Shown one piece after another: positions 8,670 through 17,350 of a stretch of 43,946 nt of DNA. Under the pieces are notes generated by a model. It was not told the DNA's origin and did no database searches. It saw nothing but the letters and a program-made list of their open reading frames with translations. Both the position numbers and the translations under genes were made by a program. The stretch spans positions 1-43,946 of the forward strand of contig CAJTFK010000030.1 of the NCBI GenBank assembly GCA_910575505.1, given 5' to 3'. Positions within the stretch are counted from its first letter, which is position 1. Each line of letters starts with the position of its first letter. This DNA comes from Oscillospiraceae bacterium. GTDB taxonomy: Bacteria > Bacillota > Clostridia > Oscillospirales > Oscillospiraceae.

Positions 8670-8680
8670 GCAGACTGACA

Positions 8681-8718
8681 GGGCCGGACAGAGGCTTGTT
8701 CCTGTCTGGCCCTATTTT
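8681..8718 (+). terminator. Rho-independent terminator after the Crp/Fnr gene
   Basis: A stem of GGGCCGGACAG (8681-8691) with CTGTCTGGCCC (8702-8712), one G-U pair, is followed by TATTTT. It lies 11 nt past the regulator's stop. Confidence 0.75.
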
Positions 8719-8804
8719 GGCGGGCGGTAGAGCCAGCCTTTTTACGCTGTGAAATTGTCCAAATTTAACGGCGGTATCCCGAGCTTTTCACAGAAAATCG
8801 CCAA

Positions 8805-8851
8805 AAGATAGACATATGTCCTGTTTATCTCCAATGTTTTTCCGATATCAT
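8805..8851 (+). promoter_or_regulatory. Crp/Fnr-type operator and putative -10 of the MBL-HD/nucleoside ABC operon
   Basis: The sequence GATAGACATATGTCCT matches the reverse complement of the site at 7961 (GATAGACATTTGTCCT) at 15 of 16 positions. The palindromic core GACATATGTC is at 8811-8820. A -10-like TATCAT at 8846-8851 is 33 nt from the operator centre, and no good -35 is seen, as expected for an activator-dependent promoter. Confidence 0.55.
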
Positions 8852-8884
8852 TGGAACACGAACTCAGTTGGAACACGAACTCAG
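8851..8884 (+). repeat. Perfect 17-bp tandem duplication in the operon leader
   Basis: TTGGAACACGAACTCAG occurs twice without a gap (8851-8867 and 8868-8884), just before the ribosome-binding site of the MBL-HD gene. It lies where the untranslated leader should be and probably arose by slippage. Confidence 0.9.
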
Positions 8885-8900
8885 AAAAGGAGGCCGGTAT

Positions 8901-10337
8901 ATGTACTTGACCATGTTAGGGACCGGCAATGGCTTTACTCCCGGGGTGCTGGACAGCAACGCGCTCTTGGAAGAGCGGGGCTCCCGGACCCTCATAGACT
9001 GCGGAATCACCGCATGGGAAAGCCTGGCAAGCCTCGGGATTCCCCGGGATTCTATTGACACGGTTTTCATCACCCACATCCACTTCGACCACGCGGGAGG
9101 CCTGGAATCCATGGCTCTGTACAGCAAATTCGTCTCCCATAAGCGCGTAAAGCTCATTGTGCCTGCCCCCATCCGCCAAGTCCTGTGGGACCAATACCTC
9201 CGCGGCGGACTATACAGCCCTGACTGCCATTCCCTGGAGGACTATTTTGATGTTCTCTCCCCGGAAGAAAACGAGCCCTTCGACCTGTGCGGCGGCATCA
9301 CTGCTGAATGGTTCTTCACCCGGCATATTGACGGAAAGTTCAGCTGTGGGCTTTTCTTCGGCGGCCAGTATGCCTATACCTCCGACATGGTGCAGGACCT
9401 TCCCCTGATGCATTCTCTGGTCGAGCGGGGCGCAAGACTTATTTTCCACGACTGTCAGATGGGAAACGCCTCTGTGCATTGCTCCTATTCAGATATCCTC
9501 ACCTATCCTCCGGAAATTCTGGACAAGCTGTGCCTGATTCACCACGACCAGCTGACACCGCCCTCCGGAGGACCGGCGTTCGCAGTGCAGCACCGCCGGA
9601 TAGATCTTTCCATGTGTCCGGACTGCCAGGAGCACACAGAGGAGGACCCGCTGGTCCTCCGAACCATCCGCCACATGAAGGAGCTGCAAAAGGATGAGAC
9701 CACAGGCCATGACTGGTTCCACACCCAGAGGGTCTATCATGAGGCGGTCCTTTTGACCGAGTTGTCCCCCGTCCCAGTAGACCGGCAGACAGTGGCCTTG
9801 GCGGCACTGCTCCACGACATTGCCGACTGGAAATTCAACGGCGGCGATGAGGAGGCTGGCCCCAGGGCCGCTGGTCAGTGGCTGGAATCCTGCGGGGCGG
9901 AGCGGGAGCAGATCTTTCACATCCAGCAGATCATCCGGGATCTCTCTTTTAAAGGTACGGGCGAACGGAAGAAAATGTCCTCCCCAGAGGGGGAAATCGT
10001 TCAGGATGCCGACCGGCTTGATGCTGTGGGAGCCATTGGTATTGCCCGGGCCTTTGCCACTGGTTCCAGCCTGGGAAATCTGATCTTCGACCCTGCCCTT
10101 CCTCCCAGGGACGGCATGAGCAGCAGGGAGTACAAGGACCACTCCGTCCGCTCCACCAGCGTGAACCACTTTTACGAAAAACTCCTGCACATCTATGAAC
10201 TGATGAACACACCCCAGGCCCGCTCCCAAGCCCTCTCCCGCCACCGCTTTATGGTGGCCTACCTTCAAGAGCTTTATGGAGAGTGCGGCGCGGGCGGCGG
10301 AATGCACCAAGAGCTTCTTAAGCAGTTTGCGCTTTGA
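8901..10337 (+). CDS. Metallo-beta-lactamase-fold hydrolase fused to an HD phosphohydrolase domain
   Basis: A 478-residue two-domain enzyme. Residues 1 to about 235 are an MBL fold with the metal motif THIHFDHAGG (His59, His61, Asp63, His64), later TRHIDGKFSCG, IFHDCQMG and a final metal-type CLIHHDQ; a CPDC pair follows at 239-242. Residues about 265-470 are an HD domain: GHDWFHTQRVYHEA (His270, Asp271), ALLHDIADWKF (His305, Asp306) and IVQDADRLDAVGAIGIARAF, as in YedJ-like HD hydrolases. ATG 8901 is chosen for AAAAGGAGG 7 nt upstream. It opens an operon with a nucleoside-type ABC importer 30 nt downstream, suggesting cleavage of a phosphodiester or phosphate from an imported or salvaged nucleotide. 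The substrate is unknown. Confidence 0.85.
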   Translation: MYLTMLGTGNGFTPGVLDSNALLEERGSRTLIDCGITAWESLASLGIPRDSIDTVFITHIHFDHAGGLESMALYSKFVSHKRVKLIVPAPIRQVLWDQYLRGGLYSPDCHSLEDYFDVLSPEENEPFDLCGGITAEWFFTRHIDGKFSCGLFFGGQYAYTSDMVQDLPLMHSLVERGARLIFHDCQMGNASVHCSYSDILTYPPEILDKLCLIHHDQLTPPSGGPAFAVQHRRIDLSMCPDCQEHTEEDPLVLRTIRHMKELQKDETTGHDWFHTQRVYHEAVLLTELSPVPVDRQTVALAALLHDIADWKFNGGDEEAGPRAAGQWLESCGAEREQIFHIQQIIRDLSFKGTGERKKMSSPEGEIVQDADRLDAVGAIGIARAFATGSSLGNLIFDPALPPRDGMSSREYKDHSVRSTSVNHFYEKLLHIYELMNTPQARSQALSRHRFMVAYLQELYGECGAGGGMHQELLKQFAL

Positions 10338-10367
10338 AAATGATTTGTGAGAAGGAGGAATTTACAA

Positions 10368-11429
10368 ATGAAACGTTTGCTTTCTATTGCGCTGATCGGG
10401 GGTTTGCTGCTGGCGCTGCTGTCTGGCTGCGGTCAGAAACCAGCCAGTCCTTCTACGTACGATTCGGAAAAGGACAGCGGGGAAAAAAGCTGGAAAATCG
10501 GACTGGTCGCGGGAGGAACCTTTGGGGACAACGGACTGAATGACGCGCTGAAAAAGGCCATGGACACCTTTACCGAATCCTCCGGCATCCCGGTCACCTG
10601 TGTCGAGGTCAATGAATTCAACGACCACGAAATCCACGCCCGCAACTTTGGAAGCGAAGGGTATGACCTGGTAATTATGGGCGGCCCTGTCTCTGAAATC
10701 ATGCCTGCCATTTTGGAGGACTATCCTGATACTCATTATGTTTTGAACAAAGGCACAGTCAACGGCTATGAAAATTGCACCTCCATCCAATTCGAGGAGC
10801 CCGCGGCCGGATTTATCGGTGGCGCCTTCGCCGTGATGATGAGTCAGCACCTGGGCGGTCCCACAGAGGTGGGCTGGGTTGGCGGCCAGCGGATTGCCGA
10901 CCTGGAGCTGTGCCGCTTCTGCTTTGAGGCAGGAGCCGCCTATGCCGGGGGCCATGCCACAACCGCTTATGTGGGCGACTTTTCCGACATTGCCAAAGCC
11001 AAGGAGCTGGCCCTGCAAATGTACAACGACGGCATGGTCATTGTCCAGGCCTTTGCCGGCGGAGCGGCCAATGGCGTTTATCAGGCGGTAGAGGGCCTGG
11101 AAGAGGGCAAATATGCCATGGGCGCGGCCACTGGCCAGTTTGACCTGTCTCCGGAGCGGATCATCGCCTCCCACATCATCAAAACGGACGAATACTTTGC
11201 CACCGTCTGCCAGCAGTTTATCGACGGCCAGCTTCCCTCCGATATTGTGTTGGCGGGCCTTTCGGACGAAGCCACCGGCATTCGCATTTCTCCCGTCATC
11301 GGCGACCTGATCCCTCAGGAGATCCTGGACGCCATGAGCGAAATCGAGCAGGAGCTGGTTTCCGGTGAAATCGTGCCTCCCGCCACAGAGGATGAGCTGG
11401 CGGCTTTCCTGGCGGAACAGAACGATTAA
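10368..11429 (+). CDS. BMP-family (PnrA/TmpC-like) substrate-binding lipoprotein
   Basis: A 353-residue extracellular lipoprotein with a signal peptide and lipobox LLSGC (Cys21). The mature part begins with WKIGLVAGGTFGDNGLNDA, the strand typical of basic membrane protein/PnrA nucleoside receptors. It continues with YDLVIMGGPVSE, EEPAAGFIGGAFAVMMSQ and VGWVGGQRIADLELCRF, which are family hallmarks. Characterised members bind purine nucleosides such as adenosine, inosine and guanosine. The start is supported by AAGGAGG 9 nt upstream. It is followed after 12 nt by the ABC ATPase and permeases of the same transporter. Confidence 0.9.
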   Translation: MKRLLSIALIGGLLLALLSGCGQKPASPSTYDSEKDSGEKSWKIGLVAGGTFGDNGLNDALKKAMDTFTESSGIPVTCVEVNEFNDHEIHARNFGSEGYDLVIMGGPVSEIMPAILEDYPDTHYVLNKGTVNGYENCTSIQFEEPAAGFIGGAFAVMMSQHLGGPTEVGWVGGQRIADLELCRFCFEAGAAYAGGHATTAYVGDFSDIAKAKELALQMYNDGMVIVQAFAGGAANGVYQAVEGLEEGKYAMGAATGQFDLSPERIIASHIIKTDEYFATVCQQFIDGQLPSDIVLAGLSDEATGIRISPVIGDLIPQEILDAMSEIEQELVSGEIVPPATEDELAAFLAEQND

Positions 11430-11441
11430 GGAGGGGACCCT

Positions 11442-12965
11442 TTGAAATACGCGGTAGAAATGCGGGAGGTCAGCAAGCGCTTCCCCTCAGTGCTCGCAAA
11501 TGATCGTGTTTCTCTCTGCGTAAAAAGCGGCACGATCCACGCCATTATAGGCGAAAACGGGGCGGGAAAAACCACCCTGATGAACGTACTCTACGGCCTC
11601 TATGAGCCAGATCACGGAGAGATCCTCATCAAGGGCACTCCCGTGTCCTTTCACTCCGCCATGGATGCCATCCGCCAGGGAATCGGCATGGTACACCAAC
11701 ACTTTATGCTGATTTCCCGCCTGTCTATCGCGGATAACATTGTCCTGGGAGCGGAGCCCGGGCGGGGTCTGCGCTATGACCGGCGCCAGGCGGAAGAGGG
11801 TGTGCTGAAGGTATGTCAAAGTTATGGCATCGCCCTGGACCCCAGGGCGCTGGTGCAGGACATCTCCCTCGGCATGCAGCAGCGAGTGGAAATCGTCAAA
11901 ACCCTATACCGCGGCGCGGACATCATCATCCTGGACGAGCCCACCGCCGTGCTTACCCCCCAGGAAATAGACGACTTGGGTCGGGTCCTGAAGGGTCTGA
12001 AGGACCGGGGAAAGACCATTTTGATCATCACCCACAAGCTGGAAGAGGTCATGGATTTCAGCGACGAAATCACGGTTCTCCGGGCTGGCCGCCATGTGGT
12101 CACCCTGCGCAAGGAGGACACAAGTATCCCGGAACTCACCGCCTATATGGTAGGGCGGGAGGTCCACCTTGGCGGATGCAAGGCCAGCGTGGACAACTCA
12201 CAGGTGATGCTGGAGCTGAACCATGTAAGCTGCCATCCGGAGGGCCGGCAGGCCCTGCAGGACATCTCTTTGACCCTGCACAGCGGGGAGATCCTGGGGA
12301 TCGCCGGGATCGACGGCAGCGGTCAGACGGAATTGACAGAACTGGTGGCCGGGGTTCTCCCCTGTCAGGAGGGCCAGGTGACCTTCCTGGGCCAAGACAT
12401 CACCAGCAGCTCTGTCTCCAAGCGGAAGGCCGGCGGCATTGGCTTCATCGCGCAGGACCGGCACCGCCACGGTTTGATTCTCGATTTTTCAGTTGAGGAG
12501 AACCTTCTGCTGGGAATGCAGCGGCGGGACGCTTTCATTTCCAGGCGCTTCCTGCGGAATAACAGCCAGATTCGCTCCATGGCGGAAACGCGTATCCGGG
12601 ACTATGACATCCGCCCCCCTTTGCGTGCCAGCCAGGCCGCGACCCTCAGCGGCGGCAACCAGCAAAAAATCATTATTGCTCGCGAGATGGGAGCAGAGCC
12701 TGCCTTGATTGTAGCCGATCAGCCTACCCGGGGCGTAGACGTGGGGGCCATCGAATTCATCCACAACACCCTGGTGGAGCACCGGAACAGAGGTGGCGGC
12801 GTGCTGCTGGCCTCCTTGGAGCTGGATGAGGTCATGATGCTCAGCGACCGCATCGCCGTGATGTACAGCGGACGGCTGATCGGAATTTTGGATGCTCGGA
12901 CTGCCACCCGGGAACAAATCGGGCTGATGATGGTAGGACGCCGTCCTGAGGAGGTGGGAGTATGA
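11442..12965 (+). CDS. Nucleoside/simple-sugar ABC transporter ATP-binding protein, two ABC domains
   Basis: A 507-residue duplicated ATPase. Domain 1 has Walker A GENGAGKTTLMN, Q-loop HQHFMLI, signature DISLGMQQRVEI and Walker B IIILDEPTAVLTPQE. Domain 2 has the degenerate Walker A GIDGSGQTELTE usual in this family, signature LSGGNQQKIIIARE and DQPTRGVDVGA. Translation appears to begin at TTG 11442 after AGGAGGGG; the next in-frame ATG would remove the first strand. The gene overlaps the first permease by 4 nt. With the BMP lipoprotein it forms a NupABC/RfuBCD-type importer, most likely for purine nucleosides. Confidence 0.9.
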   Translation: MKYAVEMREVSKRFPSVLANDRVSLCVKSGTIHAIIGENGAGKTTLMNVLYGLYEPDHGEILIKGTPVSFHSAMDAIRQGIGMVHQHFMLISRLSIADNIVLGAEPGRGLRYDRRQAEEGVLKVCQSYGIALDPRALVQDISLGMQQRVEIVKTLYRGADIIILDEPTAVLTPQEIDDLGRVLKGLKDRGKTILIITHKLEEVMDFSDEITVLRAGRHVVTLRKEDTSIPELTAYMVGREVHLGGCKASVDNSQVMLELNHVSCHPEGRQALQDISLTLHSGEILGIAGIDGSGQTELTELVAGVLPCQEGQVTFLGQDITSSSVSKRKAGGIGFIAQDRHRHGLILDFSVEENLLLGMQRRDAFISRRFLRNNSQIRSMAETRIRDYDIRPPLRASQAATLSGGNQQKIIIAREMGAEPALIVADQPTRGVDVGAIEFIHNTLVEHRNRGGGVLLASLELDEVMMLSDRIAVMYSGRLIGILDARTATREQIGLMMVGRRPEEVGV

Positions 12966-14047
12966 AAGGAACACCTGGTTCCGCACGAAATCCGCACCTC
13001 CGCGAAACCGCGGTGGACATCGCCGTTCCCTTTCTCCTGTTGCTGTTTTCCTTCCTCTTCAGCTCTATCTGGATCTTGATGATGGGGAAGAATCCGCTGG
13101 CAGCCTACGCGGCGCTCCTGGACGGTGCCTTCGGCTCCTCCACAGCCTTTGTCAACACGATCAAAAAATCCATTCCTATCGCCTTTGCCTCCTTCTCCAT
13201 CATTGTCTCCATGAAGGGCAACACCTTCAACATCGGAGCAGAGGGGCAATTGGCCCTGGGTGCCATGGGCGCAACGCTGGCGGGCGCTTTGATTCCGGGA
13301 CTGCCACCCCTCCTGCATATTCCTGTGTGCCTTTGGGCGGGGGCGCTCTTCGGCATGGCTTATATCGCCTTTCCCACGGTCATGCATGTGCGCCGGGGTG
13401 TTGACTTGCTGGTCATCCTCCTCCTGCTGAACAACGTCGCCAACTACATCCTCCAATACTTCGTTCTGGATCTGTTCAAGTCCGACAATGCCCTGGTCCC
13501 CTCCTCACGCAGCATTCTGGGATCCGCAGAGCTCCCCTACCTGATCGGGCCCCCCCACCGCATGACCATTGCCATCCTCTTTGTCTTGGTGTCAGCCGTG
13601 GTGCTGCAGTGGTATTTTTCCAAAACGGTGGCCGGATATGAAATGCGGGCCGTCGGCCTGAACCGGGAAGCCGCCCGCTACGCGGGGATTCCCGTCCGGC
13701 GGTACACTGGCTTGGCGCTGTTCACCAGTGGGGCACTGGCGGGTATCGGCGGAGCGTTGGAAGTCCTCGGCAACTATCACTGCCTGTACACAGACTTCTC
13801 CCCCGGTTTTGGATACGATGGAATCCCGGTAGCGCTTTTGTGCGGGTCCAATCCCATCCTCGCGGTGATTGGCAGCATCGCTTTTGGCGCGTTGCGCAAC
13901 GGGTCTTTGACCATGCAAGCCCGGGTTGGAATCTCTAACGAGATCATATCCGTGGTCCAGGGTTCTCTGATCCTCTCCGTAGCCAGCAATTACATCGTTC
14001 GATATCTTCTCAATCGAAAAAAAGGAAAGGAGAAAGTCCATGCCTGA
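12962..14047 (+). CDS. ABC transporter permease 1 (nucleoside type)
   Basis: A 361-residue integral membrane protein of the BPD_transp_2 family with about eight to ten hydrophobic segments, beginning VDIAVPFLLLLFSFLF. The region AFASFSIIVSMKGNTFNIGA followed by EGQLALGAMGA is the conserved signature of this family, and AVGLNREAARYAGIPVRRY is the cytoplasmic coupling loop. It overlaps the ATPase by 4 nt (ATGA) and the second permease by 8 nt, so the three are translationally coupled. It forms half of the membrane channel. Confidence 0.9.
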   Translation: MKGTPGSARNPHLRETAVDIAVPFLLLLFSFLFSSIWILMMGKNPLAAYAALLDGAFGSSTAFVNTIKKSIPIAFASFSIIVSMKGNTFNIGAEGQLALGAMGATLAGALIPGLPPLLHIPVCLWAGALFGMAYIAFPTVMHVRRGVDLLVILLLLNNVANYILQYFVLDLFKSDNALVPSSRSILGSAELPYLIGPPHRMTIAILFVLVSAVVLQWYFSKTVAGYEMRAVGLNREAARYAGIPVRRYTGLALFTSGALAGIGGALEVLGNYHCLYTDFSPGFGYDGIPVALLCGSNPILAVIGSIAFGALRNGSLTMQARVGISNEIISVVQGSLILSVASNYIVRYLLNRKKGKEKVHA

Positions 14048-14969
14048 GTGGGCGGTGGTCCCATTGATTCTATCAGTAATTCGTCTGAGTGCCCCTATGT
14101 TCATCGCGGGCACGGGAAACATGTACTGTGAGCGTGTGGGCGTTTTGAATCTGGGTGCGGAGGGCATGATGGTCAGCGGCGCGTTTGCTGCAGTGCTGGG
14201 GTCCTACCTCACCGGGAGCCCCTGGATAGGCGTTCTCTTCGGTATGCTGGCCGGTCTGCTGGCCGGAGCAATCCACGCGCTGGTTTGCGTGGAGTTTGGC
14301 GGGATGCACGCCATCAGCGGCCTGGGATTGACGATGCTCTGCAACGGAATTGCCCGTTTCCTCTGCATCTCCATTTTTGGCTCCACATACTCTCCAAATG
14401 TAAACGCACTCCAGACCTCGCAGATCCTGGTAGGGATTCCGGTTGTAGGCCGTTTTCTCTCTCAGTTCTCTCCTCTGATTTATCTAGGTATTCTCCTGGG
14501 CCTCATTTCCTGGTTCATCGTGTTCCGCACGCCTTACGGTCTGCGGATGCGGGCGGTGGGCGATGACCCGAAGACCGTGGAAACCGCCGGGATCAACGTC
14601 TGGCGGCTGCGGTACAGCGGCGTCCTCATCTGCGGCGCATTGTGCGGGATCGCCGGATCGTATATGTCTTTGGGGCAGCTGGACCGCTTTTTTGATGGTA
14701 TGATTAGCGGCAAAGGCATGATGGCGGTCATTGCCGTCAAAATGGGCAAGTGGTCTCCTGGTGGAATTTTGGGCACCGCGCTGTTGCTGGGCCTGTTCGA
14801 CGCCTTGCAAATGCGCCTCCAGGTAAATCAGACACTGGGACTTTCCCCTGAGCTTCTGGGCATGGTCCCCTACCTCGCGGGGATTGTGGTGCTGTGCTTC
14901 CAAAAGGGCAGGAACGCCCGTCCCATCGCTTTGGATGCGGCCTATCTGCGCAACAAGTATAAGTTTTAA
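14040..14969 (+). CDS. ABC transporter permease 2 (nucleoside type)
   Basis: A 309-residue permease paralogous to the preceding one, with the family motif CERVGVLNLGAEGMMVSG and coupling loop AVGDDPKTVETAGINVWRLR. The length is normal for the smaller permease of BMP-type importers. The ATG overlaps the end of permease 1, preceded by AAAGGAGAAAG. It is the last gene of the operon, and a terminator follows at 15149. Confidence 0.9.
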   Translation: MPEWAVVPLILSVIRLSAPMFIAGTGNMYCERVGVLNLGAEGMMVSGAFAAVLGSYLTGSPWIGVLFGMLAGLLAGAIHALVCVEFGGMHAISGLGLTMLCNGIARFLCISIFGSTYSPNVNALQTSQILVGIPVVGRFLSQFSPLIYLGILLGLISWFIVFRTPYGLRMRAVGDDPKTVETAGINVWRLRYSGVLICGALCGIAGSYMSLGQLDRFFDGMISGKGMMAVIAVKMGKWSPGGILGTALLLGLFDALQMRLQVNQTLGLSPELLGMVPYLAGIVVLCFQKGRNARPIALDAAYLRNKYKF

Positions 14970-15148
14970 GAAACCACTGATTCAATTCATGCACGCTTCC
15001 ACACGCCATACATTTCCGCTGCTCTGCGTCAGTAAATCTTAAAATCCGCCAGGATTCCTGGGTGTTCTTCCTTGGCAGTGAAAATTTCTGATTTCAATCT
15101 GCATGCGTTGCTTTAATCAGCGCTTCCTTAACCGTCCCTATACAGATG

Positions 15149-15190
15149 CAAAGCGACACAGTCTGAAAAACTGTGCCGCTTTGTGTGTTG
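15149..15190 (+). terminator. Terminator of the nucleoside ABC operon
   Basis: A stem of about 14 bp, CAAAGCGACACAGT (15149-15162) with ACTGTGCCGCTTTG, one mismatch, is followed by a T-rich stretch. It lies 180 nt past the last gene. The stretch 14970-15148 shows no convincing gene. Confidence 0.7.
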
Positions 15191-15276
15191 TTCCCCCACT
15201 GCCGCAACTTATAGCAATCCAGTAAAACAGCAGCATATTGACTTAAGGTGCAGAATGTTATCAGAAGGTGACAGCA

Positions 15277-15589
15277 ATGTTACACAACGAGGCGCGGAAA
15301 CTACGGGCAGAGGCATATGAACAGACCCGCGATGCGCAGACAGCGGCAAAGTGTTTCCGGGTGAGTACAAGCACAGTGTACGTTTGAGCATGCAAATGAA
15401 GAAATCCGGCAGTGCAGATCTTCAAACCAGTCAGCGAGGAAGGAAACCGGCACTGACGGAAGAAGATTTGCGGGAAATTGATCGACTGATTATGGCTCGG
15501 CCGGATGTCACGGTTGACGAAATCATCGAAAAACAGGGACTGTCTGTCAGTAACGAAACGGTGTGAAAGACCGTGATTAGACTAGGGAG
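15277..15589 (+). pseudogene. IS630-family transposase N-terminal fragment, frameshifted and truncated
   Basis: From ATG 15277 the frame reads a helix-turn-helix (QTRDAQTAAKCFRVSTSTVY) typical of IS630-family transposases, then hits TGA near 15388. The adjacent frame continues LSMQMKKSGSADLQ, GRKPALTEEDLREIDRLI and VDEIIEKQGLSVSNETV, the second N-terminal helical module. A 1-nt shift near 15383 links them. The DDE catalytic domain is absent, because an IS5 inverted repeat begins at 15590. Confidence 0.75.
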
Positions 15590-15849
15590 TGTTCACATAA
15601 GAGGGATTGTATTATAATCAAAAAATGGAAATAAAGAAAGAGCAATACGAGCAAATCAAGGGGTATGGCCGGAGCAGAGACCGTCTTGCTGAAATAATAG
15701 GATTATGCAAAAAGTATGAGCAAGTAGTACGGAAGCTGAGTCGAAATCAACAACTCGACTTTCGTTCTATTTGCTTATGCCAGAAATACCAAAAACCATT
15801 GCGTAGCTCTTTGGAGTCTGCATCTTTTCCCCCACACAAGGAATGTTAA
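15590..15849 (+). mobile_element. IS5-family 5' end fused to unrelated sequence
   Basis: The inverted repeat TGTTCACATAAG (15590-15601) and the first codons of the transposase (MEIKKEQYEQIK, ATG 15625) match the copy at the left edge of the window. After QIK the sequence diverges completely. An 80-codon open frame continues but resembles nothing I know and ends within a sequence repeated at 20465. This is a deleted, rearranged IS remnant. Confidence 0.7.
15818..15844. repeat. 27-bp direct repeat, left copy
   Basis: The sequence running CTGCATCTTTT...ACACAAGGAAT recurs at 20465-20492 in the same orientation with about three differences. The two copies bound the recombinase fragments and the collagen-like operon. 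Confidence 0.7.
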
Positions 15850-16025
15850 GTTGACGAAATTATTTAGCAAAAAGTTGCAAAAAAGCAAAAGGTATATAAG
15901 TTTTCGACGTAATTTTCGATATTATAATTTCGCTCTTTTTCCGGATCTTTCCAGGATATCCTGCATAACCAATGGAGTAAAATCACACTCATCGTTTATT
16001 AGATAATTTAATCATGTGTACTCAT

Positions 16026-16050
16026 GAGCAGCTAAAAGCTGCTCATTTTT
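16026..16050 (+). terminator. Hairpin GAGCAGCT/AGCTGCTC followed by a T-run
   Basis: A perfect 8-bp stem (16026-16033 with 16037-16044), an AAA loop and ATTTTT downstream form a classic rho-independent terminator. The stretch 15850-16025 is AT-rich and shows no gene. Confidence 0.7.
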
Positions 16051-16056
16051 ATATAT

Positions 16057-16632
16057 TTGCCATATAGATTGAAATTCTGGAAAGAATATAATGCCATGGA
16101 CACAACAAGAAGCGAACAGATTATAGCAGGTTTGCAGAAGTGTTTCCGGAGTGGTAAATCGCCTAAAACGTCTACCGTGTGTTGCGGGTACAAAGTGGAT
16201 CAGAAAGGTAAACTTAAAATCTATCCTGATGAAGCTGCTCATGTGATTTACATCTTTGAACGGTTTGCCGCTGGTGATAGCCTTGGGAAAATATCCGATG
16301 TGCTGTTCCTCATGGATATCGCTTCACAAACTGAAAAGGAAATCTGGAGCAGGGAGACCATTTCAAAAATTCTTAGCAATGAAAAATATGCTGGGGATGT
16401 TGTTTTGGGCAAGACCCAAGTTAGAGATGGCGTACGAGTTAAAACCACAGATCCTGCTATAAAGACAACTTTAAGAGACCATCATCCGGCAATTATTTCA
16501 AAGAAGCTATTTATATGGAGTCCAGAACAAGAAGAATCGCAGACACCATTTTTGTTAAAGATAATTAAAAAGGGCCACATGGGCACAGTCAGAACCATAC
16601 CACCGAAAGTCAATATCCGGCCCAAATTATAG
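16057..16632 (+). pseudogene. Large serine recombinase fragment (recombinase domain only)
   Basis: An open frame of 191 codons covers the central recombinase domain of a large serine recombinase: GYKVDQKGKLKIYPDEAAHV, IYIFERFAAGDSLGKIS, IWSRETISKILSNEKYAGDV and HHPAIISKKLF. The N-terminal catalytic domain with the active serine and the zinc-ribbon/coiled-coil C-terminus are missing; the last 35 or so residues no longer fit the family. The ATG at 16057 is not a credible native start. It is a remnant of an integrated element. Confidence 0.75.
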
Positions 16633-16779
16633 CAATCTTCAAAAATACGGACAGCTGTTAGGCGGACATAGGCGGCGCATAGCCGCGTCTTCCTCCTTGA
16701 CGGGCGTCAGCCCGCCTGCGCCGTCATCCTTGCTCCGCACCGCCTGTACCCACTTCCTTTGCTGTCATTATTTCGGAAG

Positions 16780-17215
16780 GAAGATTGCTATAAAAGCAGC
16801 CGCGTATTGCTGGGTCAGCACCAAGAAGGCTGAACAATTATCAAGCCTGGCAATGCAGGAACAATATTATGAAAAGCATATCCGGCAAAATCCCGATTGG
16901 ATTTCGCTGGAGCATACTCTGACATAAGCAGTGGGACACGAATAAAGGGTAGAAGCCAGGTTAAAGCATTACTTTCCACATGTCGTCACGGCAAAGTGAA
17001 CATGATCCTCATAAGACCAGCTCATCGCTTTGCACGCAATACGGTAGACGCTTTGAAAACGATTCGGATGTTGAGAAGCCGGAATATTGATATTTATATC
17101 ATTCGATTGAACTATGAAATGTCCGCATCAGGGGTCAGCCTTGCAAGAATATCTGCATATTTGGAAGACATGGAAATCCCTTCGCCAAAGGAAAAGAAAA
17201 CTTGCCGGGTATCTC
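16780..17215 (+). pseudogene. Serine recombinase catalytic-domain fragment, frameshifted
   Basis: The first frame has AAYCWVSTKKAEQLSSLAMQ, the resolvase beta-1/active-serine segment (normally YCRVST), and reaches NPDW. A 1-nt shift near 16905 then leads to FAGAYSDISSGTRIKGRSQ, KVNMILIRPAHRFARNTVDA and RMLRSRNIDIYIIRLN. These are in order the conserved steps of the resolvase domain, including the R-F-A-R-N motif. The C-terminal DNA-binding parts are gone. It lies downstream of a C-terminal fragment of a recombinase on the same strand, so the two are not simply halves of one gene in native order. It is non-functional. Confidence 0.75.
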
Positions 17216-17229
17216 CACATAACTTTTAT

Positions 17230-17270
17230 GAGCCGCAGTGCTGATTCGATTCAGCACTGCGGCTCTCTTT
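17230..17270. terminator. Strong hairpin, terminator of the collagen-like operon and/or the recombinase fragment
   Basis: A 14-bp perfect stem GAGCCGCAGTGCTG (17230-17243) with CAGCACTGCGGCTC (17252-17265) is followed on the plus strand by TCTTTT. On the minus strand, where the collagen-like operon ends at 17351, the stem is followed by ATAAAAG. It may act in both directions. Confidence 0.75.
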
Positions 17271-17350
17271 TGGGCTGGCTGGATTTGACGCTTACTTTAT
17301 GGCCTCACTTTTGTGATTCATACGGGTTTCGTTTTTCCGAAGCCTGTACC

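Noticed and set aside
9489..10310. 273-codon minus-strand frame opposite the HD domain
   Set aside because: The plus-strand protein has clear MBL and HD motifs; the antisense frame is a by-product of GC-rich codon use.
14970..15148. Possible tRNA or small RNA gene after the ABC operon
   Set aside because: No cloverleaf or conserved RNA motif could be found; only the terminator hairpin beyond it is convincing.
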